Shown piece after piece: positions 51,923 to 60,975 of a DNA stretch of 64,000 bases. The notes below the pieces were generated by a model. It did not search any database and had not been told where the DNA came from. It saw only the letters and a program-made list of their open reading frames with translations. The stretch is taken from assembly GCF_907165045.1 (NCBI RefSeq), contig NZ_CAJRAU010000001.1, positions 620,001 to 684,000 of the forward strand. The letters are read 5' to 3'. The stretch is from Dyadobacter linearis. Its GTDB lineage: Bacteria; Bacteroidota; Bacteroidia; Cytophagales; Spirosomataceae. Position numbers and translations under genes: made by a program. Numbering within the stretch: position 1 is the stretch's first letter; each line of letters begins with the position of its first letter.

Positions 51923-52618
51923 ATGCAAGAATCCGAACTGATCGCATTGTGGCGGTCTTATGATCAAAAGCTCGAAGAAAACCTGACCCTAAACCGTCAG
52001 AATGCAGCGGCGATCACGCTCATCAAGATCAAGTCGCTGCTGCGTACGATGGCGCCTATGAAAATTTTCGTGACCGTTACGGGAATACTCTGGATCTCGT
52101 TTTTATGCGTGGTACTTTACAAAACCTATTCATTCGCGAGCCCGTTTTTCTGGTATTCTATCTTAATACACGTGGTGCTGCTCGCCGTCGTGATCGGCAT
52201 TTACATTTCGCAGCTGGTACTGATATTCCAGACCGACCTCAGCGAGGCGCTGATAGAAACGCAGCGCCGGCTTGCCTCTTTAAAAGGCTCCACCCTACTT
52301 GTTTCCAGATTAATGTTCCTGCACGCGCCGGTTTGGACAACTTTTTCAATCCAGGAAAGAATGTTCGAACACCCGGTCTGGCTTACTTTGCAAGTGGCTA
52401 CTACCATCCTATTCCTCATCACCGCCCTCTGGCTATTCTTCAATATCAAATACGAAAACCGTGATAAGAAGTGGTTTAAAATGATATTTAATGGTAAAGA
52501 ATGGGACCCGGTGATGAGATCGATCGAAATGCTGCGGGAGATTGAAGGGTATGAGCCTAATCCCCCTGCAAGCTCTTCACCGGGTTCATCAGGGCGGCGC
52601 GGATACTTTGGAAGCTGA
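51923..52618 (+). CDS. Membrane protein downstream of the sigma factor (possible anti-sigma partner)
   Basis: 231 residues: a cytosolic N-terminal helix region (SELIALWRSYDQKLEENLTLNRQNAAAITLIKIKSLLRTM), then hydrophobic helices at about 48-65, 75-98 and 155-174, then a soluble tail. Residues 1-45 could contact the sigma factor. No H-x-x-x-C-x-x-C zinc anti-sigma motif. The last 20 residues (PASSSPGSSGRRGYFGS) come from the strand opposite the end of the permease gene, with 62 bp overlap, so the true tail may be shorter than the frame. Function unproven. Confidence 0.65.
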   Translation: MQESELIALWRSYDQKLEENLTLNRQNAAAITLIKIKSLLRTMAPMKIFVTVTGILWISFLCVVLYKTYSFASPFFWYSILIHVVLLAVVIGIYISQLVLIFQTDLSEALIETQRRLASLKGSTLLVSRLMFLHAPVWTTFSIQERMFEHPVWLTLQVATTILFLITALWLFFNIKYENRDKKWFKMIFNGKEWDPVMRSIEMLREIEGYEPNPPASSSPGSSGRRGYFGS

Positions 52619-55163
52619 CGGTTACCAGGGCAATAGTCGCGGCGATCAGCCCGGCCAGGACGAATACCCACCAGTCGATCGTGGTTTGATAGGCGAAATC
52701 TGCAAGCCACCTGTCCATTGCGTACCAGGCGATTGGTGTGGCCAGCAAGATCGCGATCAGGATAAGTTTGAGAAAACCCTGGGAAAGCAAAGCTACTACG
52801 CCGCTCACCGTTGCGCCCAATACCTTGCGGACACCGATCTCTTTTTTCCGCTGCTCGGCCATAAATGCCGACAGACCGTATAGTCCGAGGCACGATATGA
52901 AAATCGCCAGCCCCGCAAAAAGATTGAAAATATTCCCCATTTGCTGCTCACTTCTGTACAGGTTATCGAGATCTTTATCCAAAAAACCATAGGTGAACGG
53001 ATATGCAGGATTAAGCTGCCGACTGATCTCCCCGAGTTTGCCAATAGTCGCCTCGTTTGCGCCGCCGCGGGTACGAACGATCACGACCCCGCCCCATCTA
53101 TTGAGCCGCAAAATCAGTGGCTCAACGGCATGTTGCAGAGATTTGAAATTAAAATCCTTTACTACTCCGATAATTGTACCCTTACTTTCACTGAATGAGA
53201 TGCTTTTCCCTACCGCATTGCCTGCATTCATTCCCATGATCTGCATCGCCCGTTCATTGATCACATAATTTGCAGTATCCCCCGAAAAATCACGTGAGAA
53301 ACCGCGGCCAGCCAGCAACTTTGTTTTGAATACCTTCACAAAGTTCTCATCCACATCCAGCGAAGGCACAACTATTTCATTTCTGGCAACCTGTCCTTCC
53401 CATTCCAGATCCACCGTACCCGAAGTGATGGCTGTCGGCAGCTGCGAGATGATCGAGAAGTTTTCGGTAAGCGGGTTCTCACCCAATGCCGTTTTCAATG
53501 CCTGTTTTTTATCCCATAATTCACCGGACATAGACAGGTAGAGCAAGTTCGATTTATCAAAACCCAGGTTTCTGTTTTTAATAAAATTCAATTGTTTGTA
53601 AACAACAGCGGTACCGATAAGGAGAATGATAGCGACGACAAACTGTGTGATTACCAGTCCGTTCCTGAAAAGAAGATTAGCGCCTGCTACCCTCATTTTT
53701 CCCTTCAATACCTTCACAGGAGCAAATCCCGAGAGGAACAGCGCCGGGTAACTGCCCGAGACCAGGCCCGTCAATATCGCAATCCCGACCAGACTGAGCA
53801 GTAACCTTCCGTCCAGCAATTGAATGGCAAGTTCCTTTTCGGTGAGCATCTGAAATACCGGCAGCAGCATATAAACGATCACAAGCGCGATAAGTAGGGA
53901 CAGGAATGAAAAGATCAGCGATTCACCCAGAAACTGGACGATCAGCTGGTAGCGACCCGCTCCAACCACTTTGCGCAGCCCCACTTCCTTGGCCCGGCGC
54001 TCGGACCGCGCGGTAGCGAGGTTCATGAAATTAATGCAGGCTACGACGAGGATAAAAATCGCGACAACGAAAAAGATATTGACATACTGCATATTACCGT
54101 GGCCCGGCAGGTCGATCTGTAAATCGGAATGCAGGTGAATAGCGGTAAGTGGTTGCAGCTGAAAATCCACCTTCATTTCATTTCCGTGCGCTTTGTAGAG
54201 TTTATAGATCTGTGCGGCCATCGCCTGCAAACCAGCAGCCGACGTATTCACATTCTTATTTAGCTGGAAGTAGGTGTAAAAATTGAAGTTTCCCCACGTA
54301 CTGGTTTTCAGATCATTGTCAAATCTGGCCAGGTACGACATGGGCATAACAAAATCAAATTGTAAATGAGAATTGGAAGGCGTATTGGCCAAAACGCCTG
54401 CTATCGTAAAATTTTCGTGATTGTCCCTCCGTATGACTTTGCCGATCGGGTCCTGGTCTCCGTAGTATTTCTTAGCGATTTCCTCCGTGATCAGCAGCGC
54501 ACCCGGGTTACTCAGCGCAGTTCTTACATCGCCTTTTAATAAAGGAAAAGAAAAAACCCGCAGGAAATTAGAGTCCGCAAATACCACCCGCTTTTCTTGA
54601 AACTTCTTCTCACCCGCCTCAAAAAGGCTCGTAACAGGCTTGCTTAGCCGCACCGAAGCTTCAATCTGGGGCATTTGCGACTGCAAACCAGCCGCCATAC
54701 CCGCCGGACTTACAGCAGCTTTAAAATCACCTGCATTGCAGGTCATTCTGAAAAGCTGGTCGGCATTTGCATGAAAGCGGTCGTAGCTCAACTCATTTCT
54801 TACCCACAGCAAAATGAGGATACTGCACGCCATTCCAATGGACAAGCCGGCAATGTTGAGTGCGGAATAGGCTTTTTGACGGAGCATATTCCGCCAGGCG
54901 ATTTTAAAGTAGTTGCTTAACATATCGGGGTTGAGGAAAAAGGTTTGGTCATATTTTGTCTGGCTTGCGCGCCGCTTCACAAATGGGGGTAACACCGAAA
55001 TCACATTCAATATGTAGCGCATTACCGCTTGTGATCTGCCGCCACGCCGGTACCAGTATTCGTAGAGTTCATCAAGGTCGCCTTCCACCTCTTCGAGCGT
55101 ATTGGCCGGATGCAGCCAGCGGAGCAGGGTTTGTGCCCAGCCGGGCGGTTTTGGGGCGCTCAT
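52557..55163 (-). CDS. FtsX/MacB-type ABC transporter permease with PadR-linked prefix domain
   Basis: 868 residues from the ATG at 55163, which overlaps the PadR stop (ATGA); a longer frame begins at 55205. Residues about 1-75 are a permease prefix domain (PPGWAQTLLRWLHPANTLEEVEGDLDELYEYWYRRGG). Two FtsX units follow, each with a first helix, MacB-like periplasmic domain and three helices: SNYFKIAWRNMLRQKAYSALNIAGLSIGMACSILILLWVRNEL, ATARSERRAKEVGLRKVVGAGRYQLIVQF; then MRVAGANLLFRNGLVITQFVVAIILLIG, AFMAEQRKKEIGVRKVLGATVSGVVALLS. No ATPase gene is adjacent. Probably an envelope stress or export component. Confidence 0.92.
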   Translation of the reverse strand: MSAPKPPGWAQTLLRWLHPANTLEEVEGDLDELYEYWYRRGGRSQAVMRYILNVISVLPPFVKRRASQTKYDQTFFLNPDMLSNYFKIAWRNMLRQKAYSALNIAGLSIGMACSILILLWVRNELSYDRFHANADQLFRMTCNAGDFKAAVSPAGMAAGLQSQMPQIEASVRLSKPVTSLFEAGEKKFQEKRVVFADSNFLRVFSFPLLKGDVRTALSNPGALLITEEIAKKYYGDQDPIGKVIRRDNHENFTIAGVLANTPSNSHLQFDFVMPMSYLARFDNDLKTSTWGNFNFYTYFQLNKNVNTSAAGLQAMAAQIYKLYKAHGNEMKVDFQLQPLTAIHLHSDLQIDLPGHGNMQYVNIFFVVAIFILVVACINFMNLATARSERRAKEVGLRKVVGAGRYQLIVQFLGESLIFSFLSLLIALVIVYMLLPVFQMLTEKELAIQLLDGRLLLSLVGIAILTGLVSGSYPALFLSGFAPVKVLKGKMRVAGANLLFRNGLVITQFVVAIILLIGTAVVYKQLNFIKNRNLGFDKSNLLYLSMSGELWDKKQALKTALGENPLTENFSIISQLPTAITSGTVDLEWEGQVARNEIVVPSLDVDENFVKVFKTKLLAGRGFSRDFSGDTANYVINERAMQIMGMNAGNAVGKSISFSESKGTIIGVVKDFNFKSLQHAVEPLILRLNRWGGVVIVRTRGGANEATIGKLGEISRQLNPAYPFTYGFLDKDLDNLYRSEQQMGNIFNLFAGLAIFISCLGLYGLSAFMAEQRKKEIGVRKVLGATVSGVVALLSQGFLKLILIAILLATPIAWYAMDRWLADFAYQTTIDWWVFVLAGLIAATIALVTVSFQSIRAALMNPVKSLQGD

Positions 55164-55498
55164 ATTCCGCTCACCCTTAAATCGTTGTCGGGCATCATCT
55201 GCCAAAGCTTATTGCGCAGCTCCTGAATATCGCGCAATGCAGTACTGCCGAGTGCGGTTACTTTGAAGAGTCGCTTCCGCCGACCGCCCCGTTCCGTTGT
55301 AGCCCCGCCAAGCTCGGATTTAACAAAACCTTTTTCTTCCAGCCGGATCAGCGTGTTGTGAACCGCGCCGAATGTGACGAGCCGCCCGGTATGCAGCTCA
55401 ATTTCCTGACTGACCGTCACCCCGTACGCTTGTCCGTCGAGGATCGCGATCATAAGTAGGACCAACTCTTCAAATTCTCCGAGGTATGTCCGGCGCAT
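55160..55498 (-). CDS. PadR-family transcriptional regulator
   Basis: A 112-residue winged-helix regulator: LGEFEELVLLMIAILDGQAYGVTVSQEIELHTGRLVTFGAVHNTLIRLEEKGFVKSELG is the PadR domain, with GGRRKRLFKVTALGSTAL in the wing and a last dimer helix. It is translationally coupled to the permease (ATGA), which it probably regulates. Its own promoter is in the 177-bp gap up to 55675, where no exact consensus was found. Confidence 0.93.
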   Translation of the reverse strand: MRRTYLGEFEELVLLMIAILDGQAYGVTVSQEIELHTGRLVTFGAVHNTLIRLEEKGFVKSELGGATTERGGRRKRLFKVTALGSTALRDIQELRNKLWQMMPDNDLRVSGI

Positions 55499-55675
55499 GC
55501 TGAAACCATTAGTTTCTATTTTTTAGTACAAATGCATGCCAATTTTAAAAAACTGCCCTTAGTGCACCTATTGAGGTATTTTAGGAGTTTTTAAAAAGAA
55601 TATCCTGTCCGTAAAAGAACGGAGACTGTTCGATTTTGAACAGTTCAAATACCTCTCTATTTGATAAAGAAAACC

Positions 55676-56746
55676 TCAGGCCGGCAAGAGTAAGCCTTCG
55701 ACCGCGGCCAGGATTTCTTCCGGCCGGGGATAGGGAATGTGCGTGGCGTAAATCTGATCGGAAACGTGGCGGATAATGATATTACTGCTTTCCAGATGCC
55801 GCGGGACGGAATAGGGCAAGATCCGGTGCGGCGATTTCCAGGGCGTGTGCTGCGGATTTGTTTGCGCATATAAAACCACAACCGGCGTTTGCATCGCCGC
55901 GGCGATATGAATCGTGGCAGTATTGACTGAAACTACACAGCGAGCCTGATCGATCAGGGCAGCAAATTCAGCCAGCGAAAGCATTCCGGCAACAGATACC
56001 GCACGTGCGCCGATCCCGGCAGCAACGGTTTCCGCAAGCTGCCTTTCGGCACCCGACCCGCTGACCAGGATCGGCATTGGATACCTTTCCGTCAGCTGCC
56101 GCCCCGCCTCGATCCAGCCGGCAACGGGATATTCCCGCTTTGCTTCCGAAACGCCGGGGTGGAAAACCAGAAAAGGCTGCGTGGTATCTACCTGAACAGC
56201 GGCCATTTTCTGTATGCAGGATTGCTGCTCCTCCGGACTGATTTGCAGCAGCAGGCGATCATCGGCAGTACCCGCTCCCAGCCTGGCCGCGACTGCCAGG
56301 TCACGTTCCACCTGGTGAACAATATGCTGGAAGGGTTCGGGATCGGGCAGCCAGTGGGTGAGCAGCTGATAAGGATTTTCGCGCGCGTACGCGACCCGAA
56401 CGGGAATATCTGCCAAGAAAGCGAGCATTGCCGCAGGCAGCGAGCTCTGACTATATACCGTAAAAATAACTGCCGCGTCGAACCCGCGACTTTTAATATC
56501 CCCTGCCAGCTGTACCAATGCCCCGCCGTCACAGCCGTCGCTTCGGACCCACGGCAGATCTGCTACGATCGTTTCGTTAATACACGGAATATTCGGAGAA
56601 ACCAGCGAGCCGGCACGAGAAGTAAGTAGCGTAATGCGGCTTCCAAACGTTTCCTTCAATGCCCGAAATGCAGGCGACGCCATGATCACATCGCCCATAT
56701 TATCGGCGCGAATGCACAAAATGTTATTCAGTTTCAGTTCAGGCAT
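55676..56746 (-). CDS. Glycosyltransferase family 9 (heptosyltransferase-like)
   Basis: 356 residues from the ATG at 56746 (MPELKLNNILCIRADNMGDV); the longer frame reads backwards through the upstream gene and is rejected. RADNMGDVIMASPAFRALK, LVFHPGVSEAKREYPVAGWIEAGRQL, VVSVNTATIHIAAAMQTPVVVLYAQTNPQHTPW are the GT9 hallmarks. Starts within the last codons of the GmhB-like gene (8-bp overlap). The pairing with a heptose phosphatase suggests lipopolysaccharide or cell-surface heptose assembly. The acceptor is unknown. Confidence 0.9.
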   Translation of the reverse strand: MPELKLNNILCIRADNMGDVIMASPAFRALKETFGSRITLLTSRAGSLVSPNIPCINETIVADLPWVRSDGCDGGALVQLAGDIKSRGFDAAVIFTVYSQSSLPAAMLAFLADIPVRVAYARENPYQLLTHWLPDPEPFQHIVHQVERDLAVAARLGAGTADDRLLLQISPEEQQSCIQKMAAVQVDTTQPFLVFHPGVSEAKREYPVAGWIEAGRQLTERYPMPILVSGSGAERQLAETVAAGIGARAVSVAGMLSLAEFAALIDQARCVVSVNTATIHIAAAMQTPVVVLYAQTNPQHTPWKSPHRILPYSVPRHLESSNIIIRHVSDQIYATHIPYPRPEEILAAVEGLLLPA

Positions 56747-57320
56747 CGGTCGTTTCCTTTTGGGTGGAAATATAAGTGGCTGCTTCCAGGAAGTTGCTGG
56801 CTGTGAAAACGGGATCGCGGAAGGGGCCGGTAAGCCACTCGGTTTCATTTCCATTGCCGATGAGCACCGTGCGGCAGCCCGCGCGGTTGCCCGCTTCGAC
56901 GTCATTCAAAATATCCCCGATCATCCATGATTGTTGTAAATCAATATGCAGCTCCTCCGCAGCCCGGACCAGCATACCCGGTTCCGGTTTCCTGCATGCA
57001 CATGAAAATCCTAGCTCAGCAGGTGCATGCGGACAGTAATAGAAGCCTGCCAGTTCGAGCTCGTTTTCCTGAAAGGTTCTGTTAAAAAATTGGATCAGCT
57101 TGTCCAGATCGGGGCTCGTAAACTTCCCCATCGCGAGTCCGGGCTGGTTGGAAATGATCGCCAGTTGATATCCCTGAGCCTGTAAAGTCCGTAACCCTTC
57201 AAAAACGCCGGCTTCAAAAACGACCAGCGCAGGATCGGCATTGTAGGGTAAGTCGCGGATCAACGTACCATCCTTGTCCAGGAATATGGCTTTTGTTTTG
57301 GGACTTTGAGATATCTGCAT
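56739..57320 (-). CDS. HAD-IIIA phosphatase, GmhB-like
   Basis: 193 residues from the ATG at 57320 (MQISQSPKTKAIFLDKDGTLIRD), ignoring 26 residues further up that fit no family. FLDKDGTLI (Asp15, Asp17) is the HAD nucleophile motif, IISNQPG the second, and KPEPGML and IGDILNDVEAGNRAGC the third and fourth. CPHAPAELGFSCAC is the zinc-binding loop of GmhB/HisB phosphatases. Probably D-glycero-D-manno-heptose bisphosphate phosphatase, supplying ADP-heptose synthesis. It is coupled to the GT9. Confidence 0.88.
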   Translation of the reverse strand: MQISQSPKTKAIFLDKDGTLIRDLPYNADPALVVFEAGVFEGLRTLQAQGYQLAIISNQPGLAMGKFTSPDLDKLIQFFNRTFQENELELAGFYYCPHAPAELGFSCACRKPEPGMLVRAAEELHIDLQQSWMIGDILNDVEAGNRAGCRTVLIGNGNETEWLTGPFRDPVFTASNFLEAATYISTQKETTDA

Positions 57321-57441
57321 CCGGAAAATATGGTTCGCCGCTTTCAGAAAAAAAAGATGCCACTTCGGACGGATAGTGTATGTGTGACTGGCACGCATTT
57401 ATAAGAGACGCGATCCCGAATCAACATTCCTTTTTTGTAGC

Positions 57442-58155
57442 ATGAAAAAAGAAGATATACAGCCCTGGGACTGGCAGCGCATTCTTTTCGGCGAGGCTCC
57501 GCCTGAATTTTTGCTGGAAGTTTTTATCCGCACCTTCGTTATTTACGTGGTGCTGCTGATTATTGTGCGGTTGATGGGCAAGCGGATGGGCGGCCAGCTG
57601 ACTATCTCGGAAATGGCCGTTATGGTCACACTCGGTGCGATTATCTCGCCTGCGATGCAGATTCCCCAGCTGGGTATTTTAATGGGTATGATGATCCTTG
57701 TCTGCGCGCTCATTTTCCAGCGGGGCCTTAATCTGTTTGAATTTAAAAGCGGCCGGTTTGAAGAGCTTAGTCAGGGCACAACTTCGCTTGCCGTTAAAGA
57801 CGGTATTATTCAGCTGGAAGAAATGAAAAAGGCAAAAGTTTCGAGGCAGCAGCTTTTTGCCGCGCTAAGAAATCAGAATATCTACAATCTAGGTGATGTG
57901 GGACGTGTGTACCTGGAAGCCTGTGGCATATTCAGTGTGTACAAAAACGAAGAACCGGCTCCCGGTCTGCAAATTTTCCCACCGCAAGATCAGAATATCA
58001 ACAGCTTCTCCCAGCAGATCGTCGAAGGTAGCCTTGTGTGCGCAAGCTGTGGAAATGTGGTAGAAGATACCGACACTTCACACGCCTGCCAGGTTTGCGA
58101 TTCAACTACGTGGATATCCGCCACAGTCTCCATCCAATCTCAATTAACAAAATAA
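57442..58155 (+). CDS. DUF421 (YetF-like) membrane protein with zinc-ribbon tail, copy 1
   Basis: 237 residues. Three membrane helices (about 29-47: FVIYVVLLIIVRLMGKRM; 55-70: SEMAVMVTLGAIISPAM; 74-90: LGILMGMMILVCALIF) and a YetF C-terminal domain (KAKVSRQQLFAALRNQNIYNLGDVGRVYLEACGIFSVYKNEEPAPGLQI). The last 40 residues hold two CxxC knuckles in CASCGNVVEDTDTSHACQVC, an added zinc ribbon not usual in DUF421 proteins. Its stop overlaps the start of a paralogue (TAATG). Both begin with the same W-Q-R-I-(L/F)-x-G-(E/D) opening. Function of YetF-like proteins is unknown. Confidence 0.85.
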   Translation: MKKEDIQPWDWQRILFGEAPPEFLLEVFIRTFVIYVVLLIIVRLMGKRMGGQLTISEMAVMVTLGAIISPAMQIPQLGILMGMMILVCALIFQRGLNLFEFKSGRFEELSQGTTSLAVKDGIIQLEEMKKAKVSRQQLFAALRNQNIYNLGDVGRVYLEACGIFSVYKNEEPAPGLQIFPPQDQNINSFSQQIVEGSLVCASCGNVVEDTDTSHACQVCDSTTWISATVSIQSQLTK

Positions 58156-58838
58156 TGAAAGCAGAAGACATACATTTCAACGATTGGCAACGGATATTCG
58201 TAGGAGACGTTCCAGGCGGATTTTACCTGGAAGTAATTCTCAGGATCTTCGTCATTTACCTGGTCCTGATGATCTCCATGCGGTTAATGGGAAAAAGAAT
58301 GGCGTCTCAGCTGAGTCGTAACGAGTTGATCGGAATGGTCTCGCTCGCTGCTGCAATCGGGGTGCCGCTGCAATCACCTGACCGCGGCATACTACCTATT
58401 ATCGTGATCGCGGCGATCGTCATTTCGATTCAGCAGCTTGTTGCCAGCCTTGCCACCAAAAGCCAGTCACTGGAAACACTTACACAGGGAAACCTCACCG
58501 CAATTGTTGAAGACAGCTGCCTGAATCTCGACAAAATGCAGCAGGTTGGCATTACCCGGGAACGTGCATTTGCCCAGCTGCGCAGTTACAGTATCCGCCA
58601 TTTAGGAGAAGTAAAAAGGCTATATTTTGAAGCAGGGGGAAATTTTACACTGATAAAAAACTTTGAAGTGACGCCAGGCCTGCCGGTATTACCGATCTGG
58701 GATAAGGAATACCAGCAGCGGATCAGTGAAACGTCCGAGCAGCTGGTCTGCGAGGATTGTGGGGAAAAATCGAACGACGACCAAAGCACACCCTGCCCGA
58801 ATTGCGGAGGCAAAAAATTTATTCACGCGGTTAAATAA
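58155..58838 (+). CDS. DUF421 (YetF-like) membrane protein with zinc-ribbon tail, copy 2
   Basis: 227 residues from the ATG at 58155, which overlaps the previous stop by one base; the longer frame from 58038 reads in another phase. Membrane helices and YetF domain as in copy 1: FVIYLVLMISMRLMGKRMASQLSRNELIGMVSLAAAIGVPLQ; TRERAFAQLRSYSIRHLGEVKRLYFEAGGNFTLIKNFEVTPGLPVLP. The tail has CEDCGEKSNDDQSTPCPNCGGKKF, again two CxxC knuckles. Sequences differ enough to be an old duplication. The two are likely partners in a hetero-oligomer. Confidence 0.85.
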   Translation: MKAEDIHFNDWQRIFVGDVPGGFYLEVILRIFVIYLVLMISMRLMGKRMASQLSRNELIGMVSLAAAIGVPLQSPDRGILPIIVIAAIVISIQQLVASLATKSQSLETLTQGNLTAIVEDSCLNLDKMQQVGITRERAFAQLRSYSIRHLGEVKRLYFEAGGNFTLIKNFEVTPGLPVLPIWDKEYQQRISETSEQLVCEDCGEKSNDDQSTPCPNCGGKKFIHAVK

Positions 58839-58856
58839 AATGAAAGTGAATAACTG

Positions 58857-58895
58857 AAAATCGCAGGCTTGCATAATGCAAAAGCCTGCGATTTT
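58857..58895. terminator. Bidirectional terminator
   Basis: A perfect 14-bp stem AAAATCGCAGGCTT/AAGCCTGCGATTTT with an 11-nt loop; it serves the DUF421 genes and the converging gene. Confidence 0.9.
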
Positions 58896-58924
58896 TGATT
58901 TAGGTACTTGTTAAAAACGGCTGC

Positions 58925-59521
58925 TCAGCTCATCATCATCCTTATCCTCCGGATATGATCCGCATCTTCCTTCCTCTTCCCGACGATACCTCTGATAATA
59001 CCTTCCAATGAATCATTAAATTGCTCAAACTCACCTTTAAGCGCCTGGTGCGCCTGTTGGAGAAATGGAACATTCTGCTGATGCGCTGCAATTGCTTTTT
59101 TCGGCTGCCTCGCATATTGCTCATACTCAACACACAGCTCCTGGTTGATCTGGTTCGTGAACCACTCCCCGGCCGGCTCCGGCAACGGGATAGATGGCCG
59201 GCAACCGAACAGGTAGCCGGATTCTTTCAGGGCATATTTGTACATCAGTACGCTTACGCGCACATTGACTCCCTTCCTCATGCCGGGCTGAAATTCAGAA
59301 AGCGGCAAAATCCGGTCGATGATGAGCTGGCGGCCACTGTTGAAATCAATCTCCGGCAGTCTCAGCGTGAAAGACTCTTTCAACGACGAAATATGTTTTT
59401 CCAGCTCCCCGTCTTCAAGGAACTCCTCGGGCCACAGACCCACCTGATCTTCCAGCTCATTCGTGGTTTTCAGGAATAGCGCAGCCGCGTCATACTGTGA
59501 AAACAAATGTATTTTTTGCAT
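58925..59521 (-). CDS. Conserved soluble protein of unknown function
   Basis: 198 residues from the ATG at 59521 (MQKIHLFSQYDAAALFLKTT). Mixed alpha/beta, with VNVRVSVLMYKYALKESGYLFGCRPSIPLPEPAGEWF in the middle and a long charged C-terminal helix rich in Q, N and K (HQQNVPFLQQAHQALKGEFEQFNDSLEG) ending RRIRMMMS. No signal peptide or membrane helix. Not recognised. Divergent from the SPW gene. Confidence 0.62.
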   Translation of the reverse strand: MQKIHLFSQYDAAALFLKTTNELEDQVGLWPEEFLEDGELEKHISSLKESFTLRLPEIDFNSGRQLIIDRILPLSEFQPGMRKGVNVRVSVLMYKYALKESGYLFGCRPSIPLPEPAGEWFTNQINQELCVEYEQYARQPKKAIAAHQQNVPFLQQAHQALKGEFEQFNDSLEGIIRGIVGKRKEDADHIRRIRMMMS

Positions 59522-59729
59522 GGACAAGTGTAAAAGATTGTGGATTCTCTTAATTCTGCCCCTACTAAAAATAGGCCAGATCCACTAAAATCGCCGTTTT
59601 TGAGCAAAAAAAAGTTTAAAAAACCGGATAAACCACATATCCCTGCGGGTAGCCCCTCAAAGCGTCCCGAACTGGCACAGGTTTTTACAACGCGCCGTAT
59701 TTTTCATAACCTGTCAACCAACAAACCAA

Positions 59730-60119
59730 ATGAAAATCATCAGCACCAAATTACACAGCAAACTGGATTACGCGACCGGGCCGCTATTCATAGCGATGCC
59801 CTGGATTGTAGGTTTCAGCGAAGTTTTACCAGCGACCTGGACGCTCGTCGCCGTCGGCTCAATGGTAATACTAATGTCGATGTTTACGGATTATGAAGGT
59901 GGCATGGTACGGAGCATTCCGATGTCCGTTCACCTGAATATGGACATTATCACCGGATTATTCCTTGCCGCATCTCCCTGGATCCTGGGTTTCGCAGATC
60001 AGGTATACCTGCCGCATCTGATACTGGGGATTATTGAAGTAGGGGCCGGATTAATGACTGTGCGGGTATCCCGGCAAGTGGAGGAAAGTCCAATGGAAAG
60101 AACCCACAACCCAACCTGA
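59730..60119 (+). CDS. SPW-repeat membrane protein
   Basis: 129 residues in two halves, each with a pair of hydrophobic helices: YATGPLFIAMPWIVGFSEVLPATWTLVAVGSMVILMSMFTDYEGGM and LNMDIITGLFLAASPWILGFADQVYLPHLILGIIEVGAGLMTV. The (S/M)PW-I-(L/V)-GF signature at the start of the second helix in each half is that of SPW repeats. The role is unknown; such proteins are small integral membrane proteins. It is 25 bp upstream of a lipoprotein gene. Confidence 0.85.
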   Translation: MKIISTKLHSKLDYATGPLFIAMPWIVGFSEVLPATWTLVAVGSMVILMSMFTDYEGGMVRSIPMSVHLNMDIITGLFLAASPWILGFADQVYLPHLILGIIEVGAGLMTVRVSRQVEESPMERTHNPT

Positions 60120-60144
60120 CCACCGTATCAAAATCCAATTTTTT

Positions 60145-60891
60145 ATGAGGCATTACATCTTGTTCGGACTCCTGGTTGTTGCTGCCGGCTGCGGCGGCAA
60201 CAACTCGGGCTCCCAGGTAAAATCCCCCGGCGATTCCATACCCACCAAAGACGCGCTGCTGGATAAAGGCGCAGATCTTTTGCAGGACAAAACGCCATTC
60301 AAAAGTTTCAATACCTATCTCGACGGTTTTCATTTCTACAATGGAAATATCAATGCGCAGATGGAAGCACATCATTACGTCAATCAGCTCAATGAGGACC
60401 TTTATCAGGCGATCATTTTCGACGGTAATGGGAAAGATGCCAAGTTGATGGGTGTGGAATACATTATCACAGAGCGGCTTTTTAAAACCCTGACTGAGGA
60501 GGAAAAAAAGCTTTGGCACAGTCACCATCACGAAGTAAAGTCAGGCTCCCTCGTTGCGCCGGGCATTCCGCTTGCAGCGGAGCACGAGCTGATGGAGAAG
60601 CTGGTTTCAACTTACGGAAAAACGATCCACACCTGGCATACGGACCAGGAAAGAACATTACCGGTGGGCTCTCCGATGATCATGATGGGATTTACAAAAG
60701 ACGGACAGCTGAAAAAAGAACTGCTCGACGACCGCGACAAGCGATTTGATATCTCCACTGAAAAAATCAAAAAGAGCCGGGCGGATATTCCGATGCCGCA
60801 AATAGCAGCCGGTGCCAATGCCTGGGAGAAGGGCGAGATCCGGCAGTTTGTGATCAGCAGTAAGGCTGATTCGGCTGTGCACAAGCACTAA
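60145..60891 (+). CDS. DUF1264 (OBAP-type) lipoprotein
   Basis: 248 residues with lipoprotein leader and cysteine 16 (LVVAAGCGG). After a short linker, FKSFNTYLDGFHFYNGNINAQMEAHHYVNQLNEDLYQAIIFDG, then LMGVEYIITERLFKTLTEEEKKLWHSHHHEVKSGSLVAPGIPLAAEHELMEKL and THTWHTD-type (IHTWHTDQERTLPVGSPMIM) are hallmarks of DUF1264, the family of oil-body-associated proteins of plants and their bacterial relatives. Many histidines are conserved (H in AHHYVNQ, SHHHEV, TWHTD). Function in bacteria unknown; exported here to a membrane. Confidence 0.85.
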   Translation: MRHYILFGLLVVAAGCGGNNSGSQVKSPGDSIPTKDALLDKGADLLQDKTPFKSFNTYLDGFHFYNGNINAQMEAHHYVNQLNEDLYQAIIFDGNGKDAKLMGVEYIITERLFKTLTEEEKKLWHSHHHEVKSGSLVAPGIPLAAEHELMEKLVSTYGKTIHTWHTDQERTLPVGSPMIMMGFTKDGQLKKELLDDRDKRFDISTEKIKKSRADIPMPQIAAGANAWEKGEIRQFVISSKADSAVHKH

Positions 60892-60975
60892 TATGTCCCC
60901 ACACTGGAATGGTTTTTTAAAGAGCCGCGCCTACTTAAATCTTTTACACTTCAAGCACTTAACAACAGACCAACT

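Noticed and set aside
59540..59896. A 118-codon plus-strand frame before the SPW gene
   Set aside because: Overlaps the SPW gene out of frame; composition is Lys/Pro/Arg-rich with no motif.
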